In this document: positions 26,526 to 37,302 of the stretch, piece after piece | Position numbering within the stretch: position 1 is the stretch's first letter | Layout: every line of letters starts with the position of its first letter | Source of the DNA: Ophiocordyceps camponoti-saundersi (nom. inval.) | Lineage: Eukaryota > Ascomycota > Sordariomycetes > Hypocreales > Ophiocordycipitaceae | Reading direction: 5' to 3' | DNA length: 64,000 nucleotides | Assembly: GCA_003339415.1 (NCBI GenBank) | Contig: PDHQ01000133.1 | Coordinates: 24,958 to 88,957 of the forward strand | The notes under the pieces: model-generated | The model's input: the letters and a program-made list of their open reading frames with translations, nothing else | Database searches by the model: none | Told to the model about the DNA's origin: nothing | Program-made: the position numbers and the translations under genes

Positions 26526-28385
26526 ATAATAATAATATTAATACGCTAATATACTTTATATAGCTTAGAACTATCTTATATATATTCTAAGAGGGGGAAA
26601 AATTAAAAAGCTTAAAGTAAAACCCTCCCTTTAAGCGTTATTTTAGCTTTAAGTTAAACCCCGCCTATACCTAGCACTTTATATATTTAATAAGTTAAAT
26701 ATTAACTAATAATTAGGAAGCTAATATTTCCTATAAAGTAAACTCCGCGGTAATAAAGGTATATATAAACTAAGTTTAATATAGAGTTTATATAGCTTAT
26801 TTATCCTCCTAGCTATCGTTATTATTATAAACTAAATCCCCGTATTAAATTAAAGCGGCCTTAATAATCTAATTAATAAAGGCTTTATTAATATAGCTTA
26901 AGAATATATAAAAGTTTTACTATTTTATAATAAACTCTATAATAGCTAATTTTAAAAAATAGCTAAAATATTATAATAAAGCTATAAATAATTATAAAGT
27001 TAAAGTTAAAAAAAAGGTGCTATTATATTTACTTTTTAGCGTTTACGCTCTAGCTATTATTAATTTCTAATTAGTACTAAAAGGGAAAAAGAGGCGATAT
27101 ATATAAAATTTTAAATTATAAACTTTTAAAGTTAAGTAATATACGCGTTTTTTATCCGGTTTTATACCGCTCTTATTTTAAGGTAAAGTTAACTTTACTT
27201 AAGGTAAAATTCCTAATAAAAAAAGTAATAATATAATCTTTTTTTATAAGCTATAAAATAAGTAAACTTACTTTTTATATATAAAGTAGCTAAGTATTTA
27301 TTATACTATAGCTTTATTATATAATATTTAATAATATATCTAAATTAATAATCTTTAAAATATTATTAAAATTAGACTTTTAATATATATAGTTTAATAT
27401 TAAAAATGTCCGCTTATATTATTATATTTTTATTATAAATTTAGTTTATATTTAGTATATTATTAATAATAATTATTAAAGAACTCTGCTAAATCTTTAA
27501 ATAGTATCTTTTCGCGTATAGTTATATTATTAAAACCTTATTCGAAAACTTAATCTTTTTTTAAAAGGTTTCCTTACCGCCTTATTATAAAGCTTACGCT
27601 AGTACTTTTTTTATAATAAGAGTATAACCTTTACTAATTAAATATACTTTTTTTTTAAAAATAATATAAAGCTATCTTAAATTAAACTAAAGCTTATAAA
27701 TAATATTTTAGAATATTATTATAATATTACCGCTAAGTAATTTCCTTATTATAAAAGCTTAGCTTTATTTATAAAGTTTATAATTAATATTTATTATAAT
27801 TACTTTAAGGCCTTAAACTTAAAATAAAATAGCTATAAAATTAAAATAAATTATAAGTTATTATTTATATTACTTAGAAATTTACTTTTTAATAATTTTC
27901 TCTAACGCTTTAGCTATAATTATAGCTTATATTAAAAGAGTTCCACTCCTCTTAAAGTTAAAAAAAAGGAAATTATAGTTATAATAGCTAAGGAGATATT
28001 ATTAATAAATAAAGTTAGACTAAAAAAAGCGCCTCCTTAAATTTTCTTAAACTTTACTACTTATTTAAAAATTACTTATATAAAGATAAAATTATCTTTT
28101 AAAATAATCTTATTAATATATACTTTAGCTTCTAATAAGGTAGTAAATACTATAAACTCTTAGGTTTAAAATTATTATAATTTAAAGTAAAGCTATATTC
28201 TAAATAAATAGTTTTCGTAGTTATAATTAACTTATATAGCGTCGCCCTCTCCCTTAGAGTTACTTTAAATATAGCTTACTATTATTATATAGTAATAAAA
28301 GAAGCAGAGTTTACTTATAATATAAAAATAAAAAGTTTATATTTATATTATTATAAGCGTAAAACTTATAAAATATATAAAAGTT
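26526..28385. mobile_element. 1,860-bp insertion of unknown class with 15-bp target duplication
   Basis: Inserted in B copy 2 between two copies of agctagctattaata (26511-26525 and 28386-28400). The empty site is seen in copy 3 near 47005-47020. No terminal inverted or long direct repeats were found at its ends. A 15-bp duplication is typical of target-primed insertion (LINE or SINE), and the ATA-repeat at the left end could be the tail of a minus-strand element. No protein family recognised. Confidence 0.6.
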
Positions 28386-28479
28386 AGCTAGCTATTAATA
28401 AGTAAGCCTTTTTATAAAATAGCGGAAGTAAAGCTTTTATTAAAGTTTATAATAAATTTAAACTTTAAATATATATATT

Positions 28480-28689
28480 TATAAGGGATTAGTTTATAAC
28501 TAATTATAGCTAGATAAGGGGGATTATAGCGGATATATTTAGGTCTTCCCGATAGCGCTTAGTTATCGCGTAGGGTATATAGCTAGCTTAGGAAAGGGGC
28601 TTCTCTCCCTTCTCTTTCCTTTTTTTAATAACTTTAATTATAACTTTATTTTAGCTTATTTCTATAATCGCCTTAGTAAAACCTTTATA
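28480..28689 (+). repeat. Left LTR of T element
   Basis: 210-bp repeat matching 30045-30254, 11691-11900, and inverted at 41197-41406 and 42763-42972. Confidence 0.9.
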
Positions 28690-30044
28690 TTAATTAAAGC
28701 TCCTCTTATTACTAACTAAATATAAAAGTAAAATCTTAATATAAAATACTATTAAATTCTACCTATATTAGAGCCGCTTTTAGCTTATTCTAGCTTAGAT
28801 TTTTAGCTAGCTATTATATATACTAAATTTATAATTAATAGAGCTATAATTAGGGAGCCTAAGTCCTAGTTTTACTATATCTTTTCTTATCTTAGTATTT
28901 TCTAGTAAATATTTTTTCTATATATTATTATAGCTATAGATTTTTCTTACTAGCTTAAAGCTTTTTTAGCGTACGTTTTCGAGCTTCTTAAAAAAAGTTA
29001 TAAAAAGCGCTAAGTAAGTTTTTCCTTAGTTAGGATATATTAGGGGCTATTAAAGCTTTTTAGAAAATATATTATAAGGTAAGAATATACTTTTTTTAAG
29101 GCTAGACTATTATATTAGTTTAATTATATTAAGATTATTCTACTCTTATTTAAGCTATATAAGGAGCTATAAAAGCGCTTAGATTATAAAAATTAGCTTA
29201 CGATATATATAGCCTTCGCTAGCTTTCTCTAAAGCTTTAATAAAATATTTAGTTTCGGGAATATTTTTAATACGCTAGTTAATTTACCGCCCCCCCCTTT
29301 TACTAACCTAATAAATATTATATCTATATAATTTTATTTTAGTATTACTAAGCGCTAGTATTATTATTAATATAACTAAATTAGTTATTTTAAGTATAAC
29401 TATCTAAAGCTTTATAAGTAAATAGGGATATTAAAATTAAAGCTTTTTATAAGTAAAGTAAGGTAATTAAAGGTAAATTCGGAGTATTTTAATTAGGGGG
29501 ATAATAAGTAAGGAAAGATAAGTATATATTAAATATTATAGCCTAGGTAATTTCTAGCTTTATTATATTACCTTATATAAGGGCGGTTTATATATAGCTT
29601 AGGCACGTAGATTTATTAGTAAATATATATTATAATTATATTACGCCCTAGCTTATAAGCTAGCGCTAGTAATATATAATAATAAATATATAGCTAGCTT
29701 TACTATTTACTATAATTAAGTTATTCTCTAAGCTTCCTATAACTAGTATAATATTACTTAGTCTTATATAGTAGCTATATAAGTAAGTTTTACTATTAAT
29801 ATATAAGTTTATTAATTCCTACTTTAAGTAATATTATAATTCTAAGCTTATTAGAATCTTTCTTATAAAGATTAGGGTTTAATTCCCTAAGCTATAAGGG
29901 AGCTTTTCCGCTTTTTTATCTTTATCTTTACGGAGGCTATTAGGCTATTATATAGGGACTATATAAAATATCTTACTAGTATAATAGTACGTAATTTTTC
30001 TATCTTACGCTCTTACCTCCTTAGCTAGCCTAAGAAGGGGGCTA

Positions 30045-30254
30045 TATAAGGGATTAGTTTATAACTAATCGTAGCTAGATAAGGGGGATTATAGCGGATA
30101 TATTTAGGTTTTCCTAATAGCGCTTAGTTATCGCGCGGGGTATATAGCTAGCTTAGAAAGGGGGCTTCTCTCCCTTCTCCTTCCTCTTTTTAATAGCTTT
30201 AATTATAATTTTACTTTAGCTTACTTTTATAGTCGCCTTAGTAAGACCTTTATA
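30045..30254 (+). repeat. Right LTR of T element
   Basis: 210 bp, preceded by a polypurine tract and followed by the second target duplication atatt. Confidence 0.9.
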
Positions 30255-32735
30255 ATATTTTTTATATTAGTTAGATAATATTCCTATTAAGAATTAGCAA
30301 AGTTATATTAATAAAATAAGGTTTTATAAAATAAAAAAGCTTATTTTTAAATAGCTTAAAAGTTATTTTATACTTTATTACTTAATTATAATATATACTT
30401 TAAGCTTATTTAAGCTAATAGCGGACTTAAGTAAGGGTACGCTTAATATTAAGAATATTAATATTATTTATAAATTTAATAATAAGTATATTAATTATTA
30501 ATTTTAAGCGTTTATAAAAAGATAAAATATATAAGATATATAGTATTAAAGAGAGTAAAAAGCCTTAAAAGATTTTAATAAAAATAAGGAAAAAGTTTAA
30601 TAATTTACTATTAACTTTTAAGCGGGAGGTATAGTTAAAATAGTAAAAGTAAAGAAAAGCTATAATCTATCTAAGGAAGCTAAAAAAGTTAAGGATTTTT
30701 ATTAGCTTAAAATATAAAATATAATTAAAAGCGCTTATTATATTTAATATTAGAAAGGAAGCGAAGCTTTAAAAGCTTTAAATAATATAAATAAACCTTA
30801 TTAAGAGAAATAAAAAGCTATTAGTAAACTAATTAAGCTAGTCCCCTATTTAATTTTATAATAAAACTTTTATAAATTTTATTATATAAGATATTATTTT
30901 TATAATTATTTTCTTAAAAATCTTAATTATAATATTAAGAAAGGAGATAAGATAGTAGCTACTTAAAGTTTAATAAACTTTTAAGCTTTTATTAGCTTTT
31001 TAAAAAACTATAATATTAAAAGTTTAATATTAAGTAAAGAAATATTTATAAGTAATATATTTTTAAAAAACCTTAATTAAGATTATTATAAAGGGTTATT
31101 TATAGCTTTTTTAAAAGCTAATAAGGATATTATTAAGCTTAATAAATTTCTATAATATAATATTAAAAAAAGCGGAGTAAACTTTATTTTATATAATTTA
31201 AGAGAGAATATTTATTAAGAGGAAAAGGTTAGTAATAAGAAAATATAAAGTATTTTTTAAAAAATAAGAAAAAAACTTATAAGCTAAAAGCTTTAACTTT
31301 TTAGAAAAAAAATAATTAAAAAGTAAAGTTTATATTTTATTAAAAAAAGGAAATATATATAAGCTTTAAAAAAGCTTAGTTATAAAGTTTTACTTACTAA
31401 ATTATAGACTATATAATAATTAAGTTATTACTTATAAAAATAAAAAATTATTTTTAATTATTTTTTTTATTTTCCTTATAAATAATTTTTATTATATTAT
31501 AGTATTTTAATATATTTATTAATAATTAAAGTTTAGCTATATTTATTAATATTACTTAGTATATTTTATATTTAAAATTATAAAAGTAATTTTTAAAATT
31601 TATTATAAGTAAAAATAAAAATTATATTATTAAGGTAATTTTAAAACTATTAAGCTAGGTATAATATTTAATTATTTATATAGCTAAATTATTAAATTTT
31701 TAATATTTATTATAAATTCCGCTTAGATAGCGGAAAATAAAAAGTAATTTTTTATTTTTACTTATAAGATATTAAAGTTAAAACGCTTTTAGTATAATAT
31801 TAAAGTAAAGTTTAAAAAAAATTAATAAAAAATATAAATTAGAAAATATAATTAAAGCTAAAAAATTAAACTTTAAGCTAAAATATATAAAAAAATAATT
31901 AAGTATATTTTAAATTAAGTTAATAATATTAATCTTTTACTTATATATTTTATAAGTAATTTTATAAGAAAAAGTAAAAAATTTAAAATAAAGTTAGTAA
32001 AAAGTAAAGAGAAGTTTTATAAAATAAAGGAAGGTATATTTATAAAAATCCTAGAAGGGGTAATAAGCGTTAAAGTTACCGAAGATAATTAGTAAAGCGG
32101 AGGTAAAGGTAAAATATAAAGAGGGAGGAGAAGATAATTAATATAAGAGAGGTTTAATATATATTCTAAATAATAAAAAGTAAATAATAAATATTTAAAG
32201 TTTATTATAAAAAAATATTTTAAGAAAGTTAAGCCTTATAATAAGGTTTTAGTTATTAATTTTATATTATTTATATATATATAAAAAAAGCCTTATTTTT
32301 ACTTTAGATAAGGTAATAAAAAGTGAGTTTTAAAAGTAAAGAGCGATTATATATATTAAGTTAAAATTCTTATATAGCGATAATATTATAGCTTTTCTTA
32401 TTAAATAAAATAAGCTAAATAAAGTAATTAATCTTTTATATATTTTATAATAAAGTTATAATTTTTATAAAAACTAAGTATTAAAAATAGTTATTTATAA
32501 TTATTTTTTAGATTATTATAAAGCTAGTTATTAGTTATAATATTTCTTATATAGCTTATAGCTTTTATAAATATTATTAAGTTAAGAGCTTTTTAAAAAA
32601 ACTTAAATAAATAATATATTATAAAAAAAGCGCTAAGGCGTATTTTTAAAAAACTTATAATATACTCGCTTTTTAAAAAAAACTATAATAAAGCTTTTAC
32701 TATTTTTATAAAGTTAATTACGGAATTAAAAGAAA

Positions 32736-34138
32736 CTTAATATACGCTTAATTTAAAGCGCGATCTAAAAGAAAAAGGTAAGATATTAGCGGTATTAAAT
32801 TCGCTATTAAATTCGGAGTAAGGCTATATTTAGCTAAGTTCCGGCTAGGGGTAGTCGCGACCGTAGCAGAGGAAGAGAGAATTTTTATAAATAAACTAAG
32901 GTTATAATACGCTCTAAACGCGGGCTAAATTTATCTATATACTAATTTAAAAATACTAACTTTAATAGAAAATATATTAAAAATAATTAGGGATTATTAT
33001 AAGTTTTAGCTAATAAAAAAGAAAAAAAATTATATTATTAATTATTAAGTATTATATTAGCTATTATATTTTATATAGCTTAAGCTATAATAATAGCTTA
33101 TAAAAAACTTAAATTAAGCTAAACTTAAACTTAAGTTAATTATATTATATATAAGGAAATTAAAAATACTATTATTATTATCTTTTATAAATTATTATAA
33201 TTAGAAATAATAAAATAAGGAGGATATTAAATATAAGCTTAAGTTATATTAGCTTTAACTTTATTATATAATTTAGAAAAAAAGCTCTTTTTACGTTATT
33301 AGAAGGAAATTATTATTCGCTTAGTAGATATAATAAATAATAATATAAATAAAATAGTATATAATACTATATAAGCTATTAATACCGCTATTTACTCTAA
33401 CTTATACTTAGCTATATACCGCCTTAATAATAAAAATATTAGACTTATTTTTAATAAAAATATAGCTATTTTTACTTTAAACTTTAGCTAAGTTATTTTT
33501 ATTTTTAGCGATAAGGCGATTATTATAAATAGGATTTATAATATTATTATTAAGGGATTTCCTTTAAATCTCGCTATTAAGGAATATAATAACTTTATTA
33601 ATAAAATAATATAAGTTAATAAAATACTTATAGCTTATTTATAAGCGCTTAAGCCTTAGCTTAAATTTAGTAAGATAGCGGTTATTATTAGCTTTAAGCT
33701 ACTAGTTAATATTAATAAATTTTATAATAATAAGCTAGCTATTAACGCTTAGATCTTTTATATAAAGCCCTTCTTAAATATAATCCGCCTTTAGCGATAT
33801 TATAATTATTATTATTTTATATATATCGCTAAAATATATAAATATCTTAAGCTTTATAATAAGTATAAAGTAATTAATTATAAAAATAAAAATAACTATT
33901 ATATTAAAGTTAGTAGATATTTATTTTATTATATCTTTTATAGTAGGGACTACCCCGCGTAGTTTAAGCTTTACCTTATCGCTATCGAGTACTAAGATTA
34001 AGCGAAAGCTTATTATAAAAGATAACTAATTAGATTTACTAAACTTAGTTTATAGTTTATTTCACGATTAATAAATATAATAGTAGCCGAGGATATTATT
34101 ATATATAATATATCCCTAACTTATATCTAATCCTAAGC
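32736..34138 (+). mobile_element. 5' part of a Tad-like LINE with ORF1 zinc-knuckle relic
   Basis: Homologous in inverted orientation to 17690-19070. The plus strand from about 33300 gives a long interrupted frame ending in a cysteine/histidine-spaced region at about 33796-33960. There Cys codons read as Tyr (YNYYYF...IAKIYKYLKLYNKY), matching CCHC knuckles of LINE ORF1 proteins after RIP. ORF2 is missing: the element stops where normal-composition DNA begins, so it is truncated at the island edge. The 5' boundary rests on where both copies lose similarity. Confidence 0.65.
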
Positions 34139-34363
34139 TTCATTCCTTCGCCACACAGAACACATCTACCTACCTAGTGGAATATACCTATTTTTAAAAG
34201 ACTTATTCGGTCCAATATCCGTTATCAGAATCAATGCTGGTTGCGGCGGGGAGCTCTTTTTCCACAACACGGTTTCATTATCATCGCGATCACATATGAC
34301 TCATGAGTCATAACGGTGTCATATCAATGGCCGTTGGTTTGAAGCGAGATCCCTGCCGCTGCA
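34139..34363 (+). promoter_or_regulatory. Upstream region of the AMA1-like gene
   Basis: Base composition changes abruptly at about 34138 from RIPed to normal. This 225-bp stretch is all that remains of the 5' flank before repeat DNA, so the original promoter may be truncated. It holds a perfect 18-bp palindrome listed separately. No TATA box is evident at a convincing spacing. Confidence 0.5.
34295..34312. promoter_or_regulatory. 18-bp palindrome with two overlapping AP-1/Gcn4-type sites
   Basis: tatgactcatgagtcata is its own reverse complement and holds TGACTCA and TGAGTCA back to back. TGACTCA is the known core of fungal bZIP regulators such as Gcn4/CPC1. It lies 52 bp upstream of the chosen ATG. 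That it regulates the gene is inference. Confidence 0.55.
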
Positions 34364-34659
34364 ATGGATGACCTCATATTCAGCCGCCCCCTTTACCTAC
34401 GACTCTCAGGTTTAAAAAACAGCTTGAAAGGGGATAATGACAACTTTTGCGCGGTTGACCTCATTCTAGATGGCTTGGGCTACGGATCCGTGGACGATAG
34501 TCATCAATCAATAAGCCTTTCGAAAGGGCGGCAAAGACCACTGCTCTACTTGGACGGACAGGAATTTTCGGACGAGCCTCCAACCTTGGAAAAGGAGTCC
34601 ACTTGTTGGCTGATATCAGACCTCACCACTAGATCTTCGCGCACCTCCTCAACATCAAG

Positions 34660-34716
34660 GTATGCCCCCGAGAAGGTAGGGACGCAAAGCTTTTGAGGCT
34701 GTTTCGAAGTCGATAG
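34660..34716 (+). other. Intron 1 of the AMA1-like gene
   Basis: 57 bp, gtatgc...gatag. It removes an in-frame TGA at 34694-34696 and joins ...TSS to DDSSSTEWDV in frame. Length is typical of filamentous fungi. The branch site is not obvious. Confidence 0.7.
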
Positions 34717-35195
34717 TGATGATTCCTCAAGCACGGAATGGGATGTACGCACCATGTATAACTGCGACAGGTTTGTTCCAGTTCGTAGTGGTTCACACAC
34801 AGCCACGGAGCGCTACCACACTGTCGAGCACTCGCGAGCGCTTTCATTGTCCGAAAGATCTATTACAAGACACGGAAGAGAGTCTTGCAGTCAGTCAGTA
34901 GTGACAAGGTCCTTAAGCAGTTTAGCTCTCAACGAATCTGCTGTCGACGATGGTCGTGGCCATCTTCTTTGGCGACGATCAAATGCGCGTCTGTTCATTA
35001 TGTCTGCTCTTGCGGCAAAGCCAAGTTCTCATGAGGAACTCATGCGCTACCGTGGCCGTTTAGCACTCGCGCTTGAAATTGATCGCGTTAGTGAGATTCT
35101 CGATTTCGCTTCGACTTTGTCGGCGCCGATCTGGCCAGCCGGAGCCTGCACTCCCTGGAATAAGGGCATCGGCTGGCCGGAACCTGGGCGTTACC

Positions 35196-35242
35196 GTGAG
35201 TAGCCCAGGGCATGTGTGCTCTGGTGGCCGCTAATTCCGCAG
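35196..35242 (+). other. Intron 2 of the AMA1-like gene
   Basis: 47 bp, gtgagt...ccgcag, with ctaat as a possible branch site. It removes an in-frame TAG at 35201-35203. An alternative acceptor 3 bp downstream keeps the frame. Confidence 0.7.
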
Positions 35243-35294
35243 CAGCGGCCTTCCATCCACATCCGAGGAGACTGCTTCCAGCTGCGCCTTTCAG

Positions 35295-35349
35295 GTACAT
35301 ATTTGTGGTCTAGCCAGCCAGGTACTCGCTGTTCGCTGATCTTGCATAG
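35295..35349 (+). other. Intron 3 of the AMA1-like gene
   Basis: 55 bp, gtacat...catag, with ctgat as a possible branch site. Splicing changes frame and gives AAPFRVLDAPNL, the sequence expected at the start of the Cdc20-family propeller. This is the strongest support for the exon model. Confidence 0.85.
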
Positions 35350-36700
35350 AGTGCTGGACGCTCCAAACCTGAGAGACGACTATTACTGCTCGATTTTGGC
35401 ATATTCGGCCACCTCTCAGACACTTGCGGTTGGCCTAGGAAACGTCCTCTACACCTAGTCGGAGGGACAAGGCGCCCGTACAGTGAGCGGCATCCGAAGT
35501 GACAGCATTTGGCTTACTTCAGTTGCCTTTTCGTCTTCTTCCGGTAACAGGAATATCCTCGCGGCTGGCAGGTCCGATGGCTCACTCATTCTGTCTTCAG
35601 TGAAGGACAGTTCTCCCAGATTCAAGATTCATCAGCCAAACCCGGTGACTTGCCTCAGCTGGAGACCATGCTGCGTGCCGCGCTCTTCGCGCAATCCCTG
35701 CAATCCTGGGTCAATGGTACAGACAGAAGACTTAATAGTGGGAGATGAGACAGGTACTTTGTACTACTATGTGGTCGAGTGGCCGATGAATTAGGACGTC
35801 TCACGAAATACCTGGCCCGGTTCCATGTATCTGACCGCCACAATCTCACTTCACAGTCAACAAGTGTGTGGCCTGGCATGGTCGCCTGGCGGCCGGTTTC
35901 TTGTCTCAGGTGGAAACGACAATTTCTGCTTTCTGCTGAAGGTAGGGGAGATTCTCGGGGAGAATCGATCGGCTGATCCGTTGACGCGCCCCAAAAGGCT
36001 GGAAAAACGGTTACTTGACATTGACAAGCCTGAGAGTGACTTAGCGAAAAGATACCGGCAGATCACCGTGAATTCCGGCACGAGCAGGCTCAAGATACAC
36101 AAGGAAATCAGTCTGGTCCAGGAAGGCGTCGCACACATGCGCAAATTCGGGCCCGGTTGCGAGACGCAGGCGTGGGTCCATCGAGCCGCTGTCAAAGCCA
36201 TAGCTTTTTGCCCCTGGCGTGAGGGTTTAGTCGCCACCGGAGGCGGTTCTAACGACAAGTGTATCCATTTCTTTCACACGTCCTCAGGCTCTGCGCTGGC
36301 CACCATAGCTGTCGCAGCACAGGTCACTTCCTTGGTGTGGTCGACTACCCGACGCGAGATAGCGGCCACTTTTGGCTACGCTCAACCAGAGCATTGCTAT
36401 CGCGTCGCCGTCTTCAGCTGGCCGGAATGCAGGCAGATCACAGCTATCCCTTGGGCAGGAGACCTTAGGGCTCTGTCTGCTATCCCCTATCCGCGTGAAG
36501 GCGATGAGAGGAGCAGGGACAGCATTCACCTTGGTTCTGATGGCTGCATCGTGGTGGCATCTAGCGATAAGACCGTCAAGTTCCACGAGCTTTGGCCCGG
36601 GGGCGAGATGGCGACCATGACCAAATCGGGTATGCTGGCCGGAAGTGACATACTCGACGACTTGGACGGCATCATGAAAGAAGGAGACGTGATCCATTGA

Positions 36701-37096
36701 CCACCGTATTTTGGAGCGAGACATTGCGCATGAGGATAAACGTGGGGCCCTAGATCCAGCGCGCAAGAAGATACTGCTAATTGAAAATTGATGATGTTCA
36801 AGACACGAATCCAAGAAGTGGAAGGTTCCAACATAGAACGCCATTGCTCCAAGTCGTAAATCCCACAGTTGAGGTATTTTTGACCCATTCTTTGCTGAGT
36901 TCCTCAAGCCCAGCCAAGTGTGCAGAGTGCCCTCTTCGCCGTCATCTGTACATATGTGTGTAAAGAGGCCCGGCAAGATGAACGCGACTTTTTGGGTGAG
37001 ACTGCCACCTAGAAATTCGGGTTGTCTTTGTCCGGTCATGTACAGGGGTAACGCGTTATCGGAGAGGATCTACAAGTGTATATGTAGTCTTGCATC
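36701..37096. other. Intergenic region downstream of the AMA1-like gene
   Basis: About 400 bp of normal-composition DNA, presumably the 3' UTR of the plus-strand gene plus the start of the space shared with the convergent SNARE gene. No convincing gene. It ends at the target duplication gcatc (37092-37096) of the inserted LTR element. Confidence 0.6.
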
Positions 37097-37302
37097 AGCT
37101 AGACAAGCTGGAGGCTAAGGGATCAAATAAGCTAATCACAAGGCACACAGAATAAGCTCAAGGCAGCGATTAATTGAACGCCCCTTGATTAATAATATAT
37201 ATATATTAAGTCTTAAGATAAGAATGCCTAACCTAGTAACTAGAGAAATAGTAGTTATATAACTAAATAACGTAACCCCTTTTAACCTTCCCCCTCTAGC
37301 TA
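37097..37302. repeat. Left 206-bp terminal direct repeat, partly RIPed
   Basis: The first 90 bp are almost identical to the right copy. The remainder carries about 15 differences, almost all G-to-A or C-to-T in TpG/CpA context, so RIP fades out inside this repeat. Confidence 0.9.

Larger units (their letters stand above)
28480..30254 (+). mobile_element. Complete miniature LTR element (family T, TRIM-like)
   Basis: Two 210-bp direct repeats (28480-28689 and 30045-30254) flank a 1,355-bp interior with no recognisable gag or pol. The target duplication is atatt at 28475-28479 and 30255-30259, and B copy 3 near 47095-47105 shows the empty site. Ends are tataaggg...cctttata, that is TA...TA from TG...CA after RIP. 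A purine tract (aagaagggggcta) precedes the right LTR. Size and lack of coding fit a non-autonomous element that depends on another retrotransposon. Confidence 0.85.
25860..32735. repeat. Unclassified repeat family B, copy 2, split by two insertions
   Basis: Same orientation as copy 3. The parts 25860-26525, 28401-28479 and 30260 to about 32735 match 46360-47090 and 47100-49600 collinearly. The interruptions are absent from copy 3, which supplies empty target sites for both. Several frames are relatively stop-poor on both strands, as in copy 3, but I could not identify a protein. The right edge abuts the 5' end of a plus-strand LINE. Confidence 0.65.
34364..36700 (+). pseudogene. AMA1: AMA1/Mfr1-like meiotic APC/C activator (Cdc20 family), RIP-damaged
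   Basis: Model: join(34364..34659, 34717..35195, 35243..35294, 35350..36700), 725 codons. AMA1-type proteins load substrates onto the anaphase-promoting complex during meiosis. Seen: a C-box DRFVPVR (34766-34786, residues 116-122), the VDDGRGHL and NARLF motifs, RVLDAPNLRDDYYC opening the WD40 propeller (about residue 276), VGDETGTLYYYVVEWP, HSQQVCGLAWSP, AIAFCPW, TGGGSNDKCIHF and TSLVWSTTRREIAATFG. Three introns of 57, 47 and 55 bp have GT/AG ends, and splicing restores AAPF-RVLDAP. Two in-frame TAG codons (35456-35458, 35792-35794) stand where relatives have Trp; TGG to TAG in this context is RIP-type. The final dipeptide is Ile-His, not the Ile-Arg used for APC/C docking. No frameshift was seen, so the damage is point mutation only. 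The start is the first in-frame ATG and is the least certain part. Confidence 0.85.

Noticed and set aside
1..34138. CRISPR arrays, tRNA or rRNA genes in the AT-rich block
   Set aside because: No regularly spaced repeats with unique spacers and no cloverleaf-like or rRNA-like segments were seen. Recurrent motifs are explained by nested transposons.
35216..35349. Reading the plus frame straight through 35216-35349 as coding
   Set aside because: This gives no family similarity, whereas splicing the 47-bp and 55-bp introns yields the conserved AAPF-RVLDAP junction.
36284..37039. 251-codon minus-strand ORF overlapping the AMA1-like gene
   Set aside because: It is antisense to the conserved WD40 exon, has no recognisable domain, and is the kind of shadow expected opposite a GC-balanced coding exon.
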